This document shows positions 1 to 6,937 of a stretch of DNA of 9,307 nt, in pieces. Made by a program: the position numbers and the translations under genes. The notes beneath the pieces were generated by a model. The model searched no databases. It was not told the DNA's origin and was given only the letters and a program-made list of their open reading frames with translations. The stretch is from NCBI GenBank assembly GCA_905193725.1, contig CAJJPW010000072.1, forward strand, positions 1 through 9,307. The letters are read 5' to 3'. This DNA is from an uncultured Eubacteriales bacterium. GTDB taxonomy: Bacteria; Bacillota; Clostridia; Christensenellales; Christensenellaceae. Within the stretch, counting starts at the first letter, position 1, and each line of letters begins with the position of its first letter.

Positions 1-39
1 CTATATTCGGCAGCAGGCAGATATTTTCCTCTACCACTC
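1..39. other. Non-infB sequence abutting the broken end of infB
   Basis: These bases lie directly downstream of the premature infB stop. On the minus strand the infB frame continues with two further stops (TAG and TAG) within the next dozen or so codons, and neither other minus-strand frame resembles IF-2 domain III. A plus-strand frame is open through these bases but has no start or recognisable motif. The stretch could be the edge of an inserted element, a rearrangement joint or a chimeric contig end. It is too short to tell which. Confidence 0.5.
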
Positions 40-2217
40 TTATTGTGATACTGAACCCTGTACATCCGCCTTGATCACTAGGTTCAGCGTCTTGATTTCT
101 CCCTCAGCAATCTGGTTAAACAGATCGTCCAGCGAAACTTTGGAGATCTTCTTGAGCATTTCTGCCTTTTGCCGTTCTTTTCTCTCTTCCACCACTTGAC
201 GTGAGAGTTTATCCTGCTCTACCGCATACATGATGTCTCCAGCCTCTGGCACTTCAGAAAAGCCCACCACTTCTACCGGCTGAGAGGGCACGGCCTTTCT
301 CAGGGCCTTGCCTCGCTCGTTGAGCATGGCGCGGACTCTGCCGCTTGCAGTGCCCGCCACAATGGTGTCCTGCACATGCAGCGTTCCATTTTGCACCAAA
401 ACGGTTGCTACAGGGCCCCTACCCTTATCCAGCTTTGCCTCGATAACAATTCCCTTAGCATGGCGATTGGGATTTGCCTTGAGTTCTGCCATCTCTGCCA
501 CTAGCAAAATCGTATCTAGTAAGTCGTCTAATCCCTCTTTGGTCTTGGCGGAAACTGGCACCATGATAGTGTCTCCACCCCATTCTTCGGCCACGAGGCT
601 GTACTCTGTCAGCTCTTGCTTGATTTTATCGACAGAAGCACCTTCTTTATCAATTTTATTGATAGCCACAATGATGGGCACACCAGCTGATTTCGCGTGG
701 TTAATCGCCTCCACCGTCTGAGGCATCACGCCATCGTCCGCGGCAACTACTAGCACGGCAATGTCCGTAGCCTGCGCACCTCTAGCACGCATTGCAGTAA
801 ACGCCTCGTGTCCTGGGGTATCTAAGAAAGTGATCTTTCTCTTTCCCCGCACGGTAATCTGGTAGGCGCCAATATGTTGAGTGATGCCGCCCGCTTCTTT
901 CTCTGCCACTTTGGATTCCCGAATAGCGTCTAACAGAGATGTCTTACCGTGGTCAACATGGCCCATAATAGTAACGACCGGTGGGCGCTCCACCATTTCG
1001 CTTGGATCATCTGCCTCTTCGTTTTCCTCAGACAACAGATCTTCCGCCGTCTTTTCTATTTTCTGTTCTAGCTCAATGCCAAAATCACTGGCCACCAGCG
1101 AGGCCGTATCAAAGTCAATTTGAGAGTTGATGGTGCACATCATCCCCAGTAAAAGGAGTTTTTTGATGATCTCTGAAACCGGCTTGCCGGTCTTTTCCGC
1201 AAATAGTTTGACAGAGATACTATCCCCTACGATAGTCGCCTTTTCGATCTTGATGGGCTCTACCACAGCAGCTGGCCGCTGTTCTTTCTTGGGCTTTCTG
1301 CGGCCTCTTCTGTATTCTTCCTCTATCTGCACTGCACCCGTTTCCTTAATTGCTCCCTTTCCGGGTTTCCGGGTATCCTCAAAGTTCTTTTTCTTCGCCT
1401 TGCTCTTGGACTCATAGTTGATCTTCTCTTTGACTTCTACAGGCGCAATATCCCGCGGCATCTTCAGACCGCCACCTCGATTGCCCTGTGGGCGCTCCCC
1501 GCGGTTTTGGTAACCGCCTTCTTGGTTCCGGCCTTGGTAGCCACCTTCTCTATTTTGTCTTCCTCTGTTATCCTGTACATTGTTAGCAGGCCTCGGGTTT
1601 TGATTCTCTCTTCTCGGACTAGCCAATCTGGCATTTTTCGCTACTGCATCTTGAGGCGTCGGGGCCTTAGATGTTTCCACCTTTCCTTCGCCCGCACTGC
1701 CAGTTTGACTGCTAGAATTTTCGGTTTTCACCACATTTGGCTCTGCTTTCACTACAACTTCCGGCTTTTTCTCCGCGCCGTTATTTGTCTTTTCCTGTTG
1801 TTCTTCCTTCACCGATTTTTGATTTGTCATCTGCTGTTCCACTGGCTTATCCTCGTTCTCATTCAGCTTTTTCCCAGACAGCTGTTTTTCAGCCTGGCTG
1901 TCAGCTTCTGTGGCTTTCTTTTCCTCTATCGCTGGCGTTTTGACAGTAATTTGCTCGGGCTCTTCTTGTGCTGGTTTTTGGCTTTCCTGTACAGCAGCTT
2001 GCTGTTTTGTCATCTGCTCCTTTTCCAGCTGTGCCTCTAGCGCTTGCTGTTCCTGCAATTTCTTTTCTCGTGCAATTTTGGCCACTTTGCCCTCGATTTC
2101 CTTTGCGCTGGCAATTTTATGCTGCAACTGTTTCTGGGCATCTGCAAGTCCGCCAGATACACTTTTCACCTGCTGTTTCAAGTTCCTGCTGATTTCCAAT
2201 AGATTCATTTTATTCAC
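40..2217 (-). CDS. infB: Translation initiation factor IF-2, C-terminally truncated
   Basis: IF-2 is the GTPase that brings initiator tRNA to the 30S subunit and promotes 50S joining. A K/E/Q-rich, probably disordered N-terminal arm (about 1-200) is followed by an R/G/N/Q-rich stretch (about 202-252), an IF2_N-like domain (about 325-385) and the G domain: GHVDHGKT 419-426, GGIT 443-446, DTPGH 466-470, NKID 520-523, SAK 556-558. Domain II follows to about 680. The frame then breaks inside the conserved VQGSVEA motif, reading VQGSV-SQ-stop at 725. Domains III and IV (C1/C2, the fMet-tRNA binding part, roughly 175-190 residues) are missing. The start is GTG at 2217, with GGAGG eight bases upstream inside ylxQ; the next ATG, three codons on, is too far from that site. 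The start overlaps ylxQ by 8 bases. IF-2 is essential, so this copy is either broken, split, or misassembled. Confidence 0.95.
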   Translation of the reverse strand: MNKMNLLEISRNLKQQVKSVSGGLADAQKQLQHKIASAKEIEGKVAKIAREKKLQEQQALEAQLEKEQMTKQQAAVQESQKPAQEEPEQITVKTPAIEEKKATEADSQAEKQLSGKKLNENEDKPVEQQMTNQKSVKEEQQEKTNNGAEKKPEVVVKAEPNVVKTENSSSQTGSAGEGKVETSKAPTPQDAVAKNARLASPRRENQNPRPANNVQDNRGRQNREGGYQGRNQEGGYQNRGERPQGNRGGGLKMPRDIAPVEVKEKINYESKSKAKKKNFEDTRKPGKGAIKETGAVQIEEEYRRGRRKPKKEQRPAAVVEPIKIEKATIVGDSISVKLFAEKTGKPVSEIIKKLLLLGMMCTINSQIDFDTASLVASDFGIELEQKIEKTAEDLLSEENEEADDPSEMVERPPVVTIMGHVDHGKTSLLDAIRESKVAEKEAGGITQHIGAYQITVRGKRKITFLDTPGHEAFTAMRARGAQATDIAVLVVAADDGVMPQTVEAINHAKSAGVPIIVAINKIDKEGASVDKIKQELTEYSLVAEEWGGDTIMVPVSAKTKEGLDDLLDTILLVAEMAELKANPNRHAKGIVIEAKLDKGRGPVATVLVQNGTLHVQDTIVAGTASGRVRAMLNERGKALRKAVPSQPVEVVGFSEVPEAGDIMYAVEQDKLSRQVVEERKERQKAEMLKKISKVSLDDLFNQIAEGEIKTLNLVIKADVQGSVSQ

Positions 2218-2539
2218 TCACTACACCTCCGGAAGATTCTTGCCCGTGAACGATTTGAAGCAGCCGATTTGCAAAATTTCCGTCTAATACACACACTAAC
2301 TTATTATTCGGTTTCCCTATGCTTCTTCCCAAATCTTCGACATCACATATGGCCTTTACATGGTAATATTTACACTGATTTAACATCGACTTTTTCCCGT
2401 TTTCCGTCAGTTCATCTGACAAAATCACAAGTGCCGCCTTTTTTCTCTTGATCGCACTCTCACAGGCCGTAGCCCCATAAGCCAGCTTTCCTGCCTTTGC
2501 CCCAATTCCCAACAGATTTAAAAACTCAGAGGATTTCAC
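2210..2539 (-). CDS. ylxQ: L7Ae-family ribosomal-type protein YlxQ
   Basis: This 109-residue protein belongs to the L7Ae/L30e/S12e/Gadd45 family of small RNA-binding proteins. In Firmicutes it sits between ylxR and infB, as here. The N-terminal run [20 protein letters not shown] and the following [16 protein letters not shown] segment match the family's glycine-rich RNA-binding face and central strand. In some relatives the protein binds kink-turn RNA; its exact cellular role is not settled. The start is GTG at 2539, which overlaps the ylxR stop by 14 bases. The upstream GGTGA is a weak ribosome binding site, which fits translational coupling to ylxR. The 3' end carries the GGAGG that serves infB and overlaps the infB start by 8 bases. 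Confidence 0.9.
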   Translation of the reverse strand: MKSSEFLNLLGIGAKAGKLAYGATACESAIKRKKAALVILSDELTENGKKSMLNQCKYYHVKAICDVEDLGRSIGKPNNKLVCVLDGNFANRLLQIVHGQESSGGVVSE

Positions 2540-2801
2540 GTCTTAATATCACCCGCTTAATTTCGTCGTACATTTCCTGCGTCATGTCTATCTCCAGGGC
2601 CCGAGATAGTGCTTTGGTTTTTTTCGCCTTGTCCAGGCATTCTAGAGAAGGGCAAAGATATGCACCACGCCCCTGTGCCTTGCCAGTAGTATCCACAGAC
2701 ACCACGCCTTCTTTGTTCTTCACCACTCGGATTAAATCTCGCTTTGGTTTTCCCTCTCGACATGCAATGCACATTCTCACCGGGATCTTTCGTGTTTTCA
2801 A
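2526..2801 (-). CDS. ylxR: YlxR family protein (DUF448)
   Basis: With a TTG start at 2801 the product is 91 residues beginning MKTRKIPVRMC, the usual length and N-terminus of YlxR. The frame stays open upstream to another TTG at 2819. I reject that start because GGAGGA lies inside the extension and sits about seven bases ahead of the 2801 TTG. Visible family marks are the CIAC motif (11-14), the basic GKPKRDLIRVV segment and the conserved GRGAYLC (44-50). YlxR is a small, probably nucleic-acid-binding protein of the nusA-infB operon. It has been linked to RNase P and to transcription regulation in some Gram-positives, but its role is not firmly established. It is 67 bases from nusA and overlaps ylxQ by 14 bases. 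Confidence 0.9.
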   Translation of the reverse strand: MKTRKIPVRMCIACREGKPKRDLIRVVKNKEGVVSVDTTGKAQGRGAYLCPSLECLDKAKKTKALSRALEIDMTQEMYDEIKRVILRREIL

Positions 2802-2836
2802 TCCATATCCTCCAAACAAGTCTTTTTTAATTTATC

Positions 2837-2861
2837 CTAAAGCCCCTTTGTGGGATTTTAG
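2837..2861. other. Imperfect hairpin between nusA and ylxR
   Basis: CTAAA (2837-2841) pairs with TTTAG (2857-2861), and an inner GCCCC/GGGAT pairs with one wobble and one mismatch around a TTTGT loop. On the plus strand it is followed by a T-rich run, but no plus-strand gene needs a terminator here. On the minus strand it lies in the 67-base nusA-ylxR gap with no T-tract after it, so it is unlikely to end transcription. It could be an mRNA stability or processing element within the operon, or chance. Confidence 0.4.
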
Positions 2862-2868
2862 ATTATTT

Positions 2869-4077
2869 TTATTCTTGGCTATTCTCGCCTTCGTCCTCCG
2901 GCGTGGAGTCATCTATGTTCTCCATGCCATTTAAGTTGATATCATCTAAATCGTCCAAATCCATCCGCAAATCCTCTGGCAGTGGCGGAATCGGCGGCAT
3001 CATTCCCTCTTGTATGGGAGCTTTCTCCTCTCCAAACAGGCCCTCTTCCACCTGAGACTGGCTCTTGATGTCAATCTTCCAACCAGTGAGCTTGGCTGCC
3101 AACCGAGCGTTTTGCCCTTCTTTGCCAATGGCCAAGGATAACTGATAATCCGGCACAATTACTTTGGCCGCTTTTTCCTCTTCATTGATCTGCACAATGA
3201 CTACCTTAGATGGCCGCAAGGCGTTGGCGATAAACTCCGCCGGGTTGTGGCTGTAGGGGATAACGTCAATTTTCTCTCCACCCAGCTCTTTTACCACGCT
3301 TTCAATTCGAATGCCCCTAGGACCCACGCAGGCGCCTACTGCATCCACATTGGGATCGTCAGACCAGACGGCAATCTTGGTGCGCTGTCCAGCCTCTCTG
3401 GCAATGGACTTGATCTGCACCACATTTTGGAAGATCTCCGGCACTTCTAGCTCAAACAGACGGCGCACTAACCCCGGATGGCGTCTAGAGGCGATGATTT
3501 GCGGCCCCTTGGAGGTCTTTTTCACCTCCACAATGTACACCTTTTTTCTGTCGTTGACAATATATTTTTCACCACGAATGGTCTCCACAGCGGGCATAAA
3601 TCCCTCTGCCTTATCCAATTCTAAGTAAACATTGCCATGATCCACTCTATGAATGACAGCGCTTACTACTTCGTCCTGCTTTTCCTGATAGGCCTCGTAT
3701 AGGGCACCTCTTTCCGCCTCTCTGATTCTCTGTACTACCACCTGTTTTGCAGTTTGGGCGGCAATTCTGCCAAAGGACTTTGGCGTCACTTCAATCTCCA
3801 CTGTATCTCCCAGTTCGTAGGCGATGTTGATCTTTCTCGCATCTTCTAGAGAGATTTCAAAGGTGTCGTCAAACACGTCGTCCACCACTTCCTTTGCCGC
3901 ATACACGTGGATCTCTCCGGTATCGCTGTTGATGGTCACTCTGGCATTTTGGGTGATGCCAAAATGCCGCTTGTATGCTGAAATCAACGCAGTCTCTATG
4001 GTCTCTAACAGCAGTTCTTTACTAATCCCCTTTTCCTTTTCTAATTGTTCCAGTGCCAAAATAAAATCAGCGTTCAT
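2869..4077 (-). CDS. nusA: Transcription termination/antitermination factor NusA
   Basis: NusA binds RNA polymerase and nascent RNA to modulate pausing, intrinsic termination and antitermination. The 402 residues run in the usual order: an N-terminal RNAP-binding domain (about 1-125), an S1 domain (about 135-200, with YLELDKAEGFMPAVE), then two KH domains marked by VGPRGIRIESVVKELGGEK (251-269) and AIGKEGQNARLAAKL (316-330). The linker SRRHPGLVRRLFELEVPEI is characteristic. After about residue 345 comes a tail of some 55 residues rich in Asp, Glu and Pro. Bacillus NusA is about 371 residues, so the tail is an extension; it lacks the helix-hairpin-helix AR repeats of the E. coli protein. ATG start at 4077 with GGAGG seven bases upstream. 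It lies 17 bases after rimP, so the two are cotranscribed. Confidence 0.97.
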   Translation of the reverse strand: MNADFILALEQLEKEKGISKELLLETIETALISAYKRHFGITQNARVTINSDTGEIHVYAAKEVVDDVFDDTFEISLEDARKINIAYELGDTVEIEVTPKSFGRIAAQTAKQVVVQRIREAERGALYEAYQEKQDEVVSAVIHRVDHGNVYLELDKAEGFMPAVETIRGEKYIVNDRKKVYIVEVKKTSKGPQIIASRRHPGLVRRLFELEVPEIFQNVVQIKSIAREAGQRTKIAVWSDDPNVDAVGACVGPRGIRIESVVKELGGEKIDVIPYSHNPAEFIANALRPSKVVIVQINEEEKAAKVIVPDYQLSLAIGKEGQNARLAAKLTGWKIDIKSQSQVEEGLFGEEKAPIQEGMMPPIPPLPEDLRMDLDDLDDINLNGMENIDDSTPEDEGENSQE

Positions 4078-4094
4078 GTTGATTCCTCCATACC

Positions 4095-4562
4095 CTAAAA
4101 TTCGGCATATAATTTTACAATTGCTACTTCCTGTTTTTCAAAGGTCATTTCCGTGCCATCTCCCATGTCCAGCGAAAAAGAGCCTTGCTTTTCATCGTAG
4201 CTGCTTAGTGTCCCAATAAATTCTTTTTTCCCTTCAAACGCTGCAAACAGCTTTACTCGAACCATTTGCCCTAAGCTTTTTTCAAAATCCCTGGGCCGCT
4301 TGAGCGCCCTTTCAATCCCCGGGGATGATACGCATAGCATATAAGAATCGGAGATTAAATCCGCCTTTTCGATTATCGGGTCGATGGCTCTACTCACTCT
4401 TTCGCAGGCGTCTAGATCCACGCCGTTTTCCCCATCAATATAGAGGATGAGCTCTATAGCGCCGCCCGTTTTGTTCATCTCCACATCGATCAGCTCATAT
4501 CCCTGCTCTAAAATCGTCTGAGCAGTGAGCTCTTCTATGGATTTTTCTATCTGTTTTGACAA
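4095..4562 (-). CDS. rimP: Ribosome maturation factor RimP
   Basis: RimP helps assemble the 30S subunit. From a TTG start at 4562 it is 155 residues (MSKQIEKSIEEL...), matching the usual length of about 150-156. The frame remains open upstream to 4664, but AAGGAGG lies five bases before the 4562 TTG, and the extension would read through repeat-derived leader sequence, so I reject the longer start. Family motifs are GYELIDVEM (21-29), YIDGENGVDLDACERVSRAI (41-60) and the signature VSSPGIERALKRPRDFEKSLG (78-98). The C-terminal half is the SH3-like domain. It is the first gene of the rimP-nusA-ylxR-ylxQ-infB operon, behind a long leader. Confidence 0.95.
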   Translation of the reverse strand: MSKQIEKSIEELTAQTILEQGYELIDVEMNKTGGAIELILYIDGENGVDLDACERVSRAIDPIIEKADLISDSYMLCVSSPGIERALKRPRDFEKSLGQMVRVKLFAAFEGKKEFIGTLSSYDEKQGSFSLDMGDGTEMTFEKQEVAIVKLYAEF

Positions 4563-4645
4563 TGCTGCCTCCTTTTTGACAACTCTACCCTTCTGGGCAA
4601 TCCTGTACCTCTGAGCATTTTGTACCCATAGACAATTGCTGCATT

Positions 4646-4786
4646 CCCGGACAATTCTGCACAATTCTGCCCCTTTAGGTAATGCCGCTCCCTCCAGGCA
4701 CGCCCCCGGATAATTTGCCTTCTATATTCACGCCAAGCTCTTTTTGGGCGGCGCTCCCTCTAGGTACGCCCCGGACTATTCTGCCC
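4646..4786 (-). repeat. GC-rich degenerate repeat block in the rimP leader
   Basis: Two near-full copies of a 35-40 bp unit (4746-4786 and 4683-4719) share the plus-strand pattern GCTCCCTCYAGGYACGCC followed by CCGGAYWATTYTGCC. Partial units follow: a left half at 4671-4686 (CCCTTTAGGTAATGCC) and a right half at 4646-4660 (CCCGGACAATTCTGC, 14 of 15 matching the first copy). The block is clearly more GC-rich than the AT-rich DNA on its lonB side. One minus-strand frame stays open across both full copies but has no start with a ribosome binding site. I infer a dispersed intergenic repeat family or a small element remnant; the alternative is structured leader RNA. Confidence 0.7.
4651..4670. repeat. 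Perfect tandem duplication of a 10-mer
   Basis: The 10-mer ACAATTCTGC occurs twice in a row without mismatch, at the rimP-proximal end of the GC-rich repeat block. It looks like a recent slippage duplication of the right-half repeat motif. A related GACAATTGCTGC lies at 4631-4642. Confidence 0.9.
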
Positions 4787-4802
4787 TGAAGACAATCATA
4801 AT

Positions 4803-4833
4803 TGAAAAGAGTGGGTAACTCCCACTCTTTTCA
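4803..4833 (-). terminator. Strong leader hairpin, terminator or attenuator
   Basis: TGAAAAGAGTGGG pairs perfectly with CCCACTCTTTTCA (13 bp) around a 5-base loop. On the minus strand the stem ends in CTCTTTTCA and is followed by ATTATGATT, an interrupted T-tract. It lies about 100 bases past the lonB stop and could simply end that transcript. However, the probable rimP promoter lies upstream of it, so rimP-operon transcripts must also cross it, making it a candidate attenuator. A-rich and T-rich stem arms mean it could act in both directions. Confidence 0.75.
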
Positions 4834-4857
4834 GCTCCGTTCCTGTAATCCTTACTC

Positions 4858-4890
4858 ATTCTATCATACAATATTTTAAATTACAAGCAA
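4858..4890 (-). promoter_or_regulatory. Probable sigma-A promoter for the rimP-nusA operon
   Basis: On the minus strand, TTGTAA (4881-4886) and TAGAAT (4858-4863) are separated by 17 bases. An overlapping alternative is TTGCTT (4885-4890) with TATGAT (4863-4868) at 16 bases. The surrounding DNA is AT-rich. Transcription would begin near 4850, giving a leader of about 290 bases that contains the 4803-4833 hairpin and the repeat block. Confidence 0.55.
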
Positions 4891-4901
4891 AATTCTCAAA
4901 G

Positions 4902-4923
4902 TTTTGCCATAAAGTAGGCAAAA
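4902..4923. other. Hairpin just downstream of lonB
   Basis: TTTTGCC (4902-4908) and GGCAAAA (4917-4923) form a 7-bp stem with an 8-base loop, starting nine bases after the lonB stop. On the minus strand the T-run is in the 5' arm and the 3' side reads CTTTGAGAATTTT, so it is a weak terminator at best. It may protect the lonB 3' end. Confidence 0.45.
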
Positions 4924-4931
4924 AATTCCCG

Positions 4932-6608
4932 TTAAGCCGTTTTTTCACTCCCGCTGGCCAAAAGAAGTTCTAGATTTTCGGTATCCACCAGCAGTTTTTG
5001 GTCTGTTTGCAGCAGCAACGCGTCAAAAACTTCTTGGATCTGGGAAGCACAGACCAGCGACACTCCCAGCTTTTTTAAGTGCTCTGTCTCATTTTCTTTA
5101 GGGATGATAATCAGCTTGGCCCCTGCTTTTTTGGCCGCCTCACATTTTTCCTGCACACCTCCCACCGGCATTACCCTACCGGTGATGGAGATCTCTCCTG
5201 TCATGGCAATCTGGCTATTGATTTTTTGCCCAGTAATGGCCGAATACACTGCTGCGGTAATGGCAATTCCCGCTGAAGGCCCATCCACCGGCATACCACC
5301 GGGCACGTTGACGTGAATATCGTAATCCTCCACTGGCAATCCCATTTTCGTTTTCAGCACTGTGAGCATATTTTCAATGGAACATTTGGCAGTACTTTTG
5401 CGCTTCATATGGCTCATATTGCCGCCAATCTCCTCCTCTTCCACAAAACCTGTGAGCCGCACTTTCCCCATTCCCTTTGCCGCTTTGCTGGCAATGGCCT
5501 CGATGGGCATGACCATGCCAATGCCAGAGCCGCATACTGCAAGTCCGTTGACGCAGCCTACTGCACCGCCCTTTTTGAGCTTCACCTCTGGCGCCTTTTG
5601 GTAGTGCCCCGTAGCCACTACCCATTCGATATCTTCCTTCAGTATAGTGTCTCTTTTTTGCTCATAGGCAAGGCCACCCGCCAGCTGGATCATGTTTACC
5701 GTGTCCCTCCCATTGGAGGAGTATTGGCCGATCACATCCAGCGCCTCTTGCCTAATGTCGAACCCCGCCTTTTGCGCGCTCTTTTGAGCAATTTGGCAGA
5801 TCTCGTCGTGGTATAGCGGTCGGAAGAAAATCTCCAGGCATCGGGAGCGAATCGCCGCCGGAATATCTGAGGGATTTCTGGTGGTAGCTCCTATTAGCCG
5901 AAAGTCGGCAGGAAGGCCATTTTGGAAGATCTCATGGATATGTGCTGGGATGTTGGCATCTTCCCTGCTGTAATAAGCGCTATCTAACATGACTTTTCTA
6001 TCTTCTAATACCTTTAACAGCTTGTTCATCTGAATGGGGTGAATCTCCCCAATTTCGTCTAAAAATAAAATGCCCCCATGGGCTTTGGTCACTGCCCCAG
6101 GCTTGGGCTGTGGAATACCAGCCGCTCCCATGTTGCCAGCCCCTTGATAGATAGGGTCGTGCACACTGCCAATGAGCGGGTCTGCAATAGACCTCTCGTC
6201 AAATCGGACACAGGTAGCATCTACTTCAATAAACTTGGCGTTTTGGGTAAATGGAGAAGCTGGGTTTTTCTTTGCCTCTTCCAGCACCAAGCGGGCAGCA
6301 CAGGTTTTTCCCACCCCAGGAGGTCCATAAATAATTACATGCTGAGGGTTTTTTCCACAAATGGCAGCTTTAAGGGCACGAATTCCGTCTTCCTGCCCCA
6401 CAATGTCCTCAAATGTGGTTGGGCGGGTCTTTTCGCTCAATGGCATCGTGAGAGAAATCGTCCTCATATGCTGCAACTGATTCATCTGCAACCGAGATTC
6501 CTTTTCAATTGAGCTCTTTTGGCTCTTCTGTGTTTTATATAAATTCAAAAAGTAAAGACCTATAATCAATCCAAAAAACAACTGCACGGCAATAATGATG
6601 TCTGTCAA
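4932..6608 (-). CDS. lonB: ATP-dependent membrane-anchored Lon-type protease LonB
   Basis: LonB is an AAA+ serine protease that degrades unfolded or regulatory proteins. The 558-residue protein starts with a single hydrophobic segment (IIIAVQLFFGLIIGLYFL, about 4-21), likely a membrane anchor, followed by a basic linker. The AAA+ module has Walker A GPPGVGKT (95-102) and Walker B ILFLDE (180-185), and sensor-like GATTRNPSDIP (240-250). The proteolytic domain has the Lon Ser-Lys dyad: Ser445 in DGPSAG and Lys488 in GGVQEK, 43 residues apart as in other Lon proteases. It lacks the large N-terminal Lon substrate domain, and the length matches Bacillus LonB (about 552). TTG start at 6608, with GGAGG eight bases upstream. 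In Bacillus LonB is a forespore protein; I see no clear sporulation promoter here. It follows clpX but has its own promoter region. Confidence 0.95.
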   Translation of the reverse strand: MTDIIIAVQLFFGLIIGLYFLNLYKTQKSQKSSIEKESRLQMNQLQHMRTISLTMPLSEKTRPTTFEDIVGQEDGIRALKAAICGKNPQHVIIYGPPGVGKTCAARLVLEEAKKNPASPFTQNAKFIEVDATCVRFDERSIADPLIGSVHDPIYQGAGNMGAAGIPQPKPGAVTKAHGGILFLDEIGEIHPIQMNKLLKVLEDRKVMLDSAYYSREDANIPAHIHEIFQNGLPADFRLIGATTRNPSDIPAAIRSRCLEIFFRPLYHDEICQIAQKSAQKAGFDIRQEALDVIGQYSSNGRDTVNMIQLAGGLAYEQKRDTILKEDIEWVVATGHYQKAPEVKLKKGGAVGCVNGLAVCGSGIGMVMPIEAIASKAAKGMGKVRLTGFVEEEEIGGNMSHMKRKSTAKCSIENMLTVLKTKMGLPVEDYDIHVNVPGGMPVDGPSAGIAITAAVYSAITGQKINSQIAMTGEISITGRVMPVGGVQEKCEAAKKAGAKLIIIPKENETEHLKKLGVSLVCASQIQEVFDALLLQTDQKLLVDTENLELLLASGSEKTA

Positions 6609-6702
6609 CGATTTGTCCTCCTGCTCATCAATACATTCTCAATCAATACTATTGTCCCGCACATTTTGTGATTTTATAACCAGGTCTCCAAAAATTTTTC
6701 CC

Positions 6703-6732
6703 CATTGGCAGCGTCAGTTCCCTTTGCCAATG
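6703..6732. promoter_or_regulatory. Inverted repeat in the lonB leader
   Basis: CATTGGCA (6703-6710) and TGCCAATG (6725-6732) are perfect 8-bp arms around 14 bases. On the minus strand it lies 20-50 bases after the predicted -10 and is followed by GGGGAAAAATTTTTGG. It could be an operator downstream of the promoter or an RNA hairpin. On the plus strand TTTTT follows the second arm directly, but no plus-strand gene is present. It does not match CIRCE or CtsR sites. Confidence 0.5.
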
Positions 6733-6751
6733 TTTTTCGTTTCTCACACAC

Positions 6752-6760
6752 ATCATATCA
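6752..6760 (-). promoter_or_regulatory. Possible extended -10 promoter for lonB
   Basis: On the minus strand TGATATGAT provides an extended -10 (TG, one base, TATGAT) in an AT-rich stretch upstream of lonB and downstream of the clpX terminator. The region 16-18 bases further up has no good -35, so recognition would rest on the extended -10. This implies a leader of about 135 bases. Confidence 0.45.
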
Positions 6761-6835
6761 TAAATAGCCAGTAAACTTGATCATCCCTTTCGGATAGATA
6801 CCCTAGCTTTTTCTTGGCATATAACCGCCCTGAGG

Positions 6836-6879
6836 GCAAAAATAAAGCCCCTAACAGCTATATTGCTGTGTAAGGGCTC
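6836..6879 (-). terminator. Rho-independent terminator of clpX
   Basis: On the minus strand AGCCCTTACACAGC folds with GCTGTTAGGGGCT around AATATA. This gives outer and inner 5-bp helices separated by a small internal loop. TTTATTTTTG follows at once. It lies about 60 bases after the clpX stop, in the right orientation to end that transcript. Confidence 0.85.
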
Positions 6880-6937
6880 TTCATCGTCGATATTTCATTT
6901 TCCCTTTGGCTTTTCTGCCAGTTGGGTTGCCCCCGAC

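Noticed and set aside
1..45. A simple frameshift as the cause of the infB break
   Set aside because: Neither alternative minus-strand frame in the remaining bases resembles the expected IF-2 continuation, so a single base slip does not explain it.
1507..2287. Long plus-strand open frames opposite infB
   Set aside because: They are Cys/Leu/Phe-rich antisense shadows of the K/E/Q-rich IF-2 arm, with no ribosome binding sites and no family resemblance.
2802..2819. ylxR start at the upstream TTG
   Set aside because: The extension contains the GGAGG that serves the TTG at 2801, and YlxR proteins typically begin MKTRKIP-like.
4563..4664. Upstream extension of rimP beginning MCRIVREC
   Set aside because: It reads through repeat-derived leader sequence, lacks a ribosome binding site, and would make RimP unusually long. 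AAGGAGG sits just before the TTG at 4562.
4646..4786. CRISPR-like array
   Set aside because: Repeat units are diverged and partial with no regular spacer length, and there are no cas genes.
4690..4830. Small leader peptide across the repeat block
   Set aside because: The open minus-strand frame has no ATG and no ribosome binding site before its internal GTG; its openness is better explained by GC-rich repeats.
4563..4931. tRNA gene ahead of rimP, as in enterobacteria (metY)
   Set aside because: No cloverleaf, no GGTTCRA T-loop and no acceptor stem could be found in the leader.
6640..6690. Sporulation sigma-F type promoter upstream of lonB
   Set aside because: GGTTATAAA nearly fits the -10 pattern but no suitable -35 is found about 15 bases upstream.
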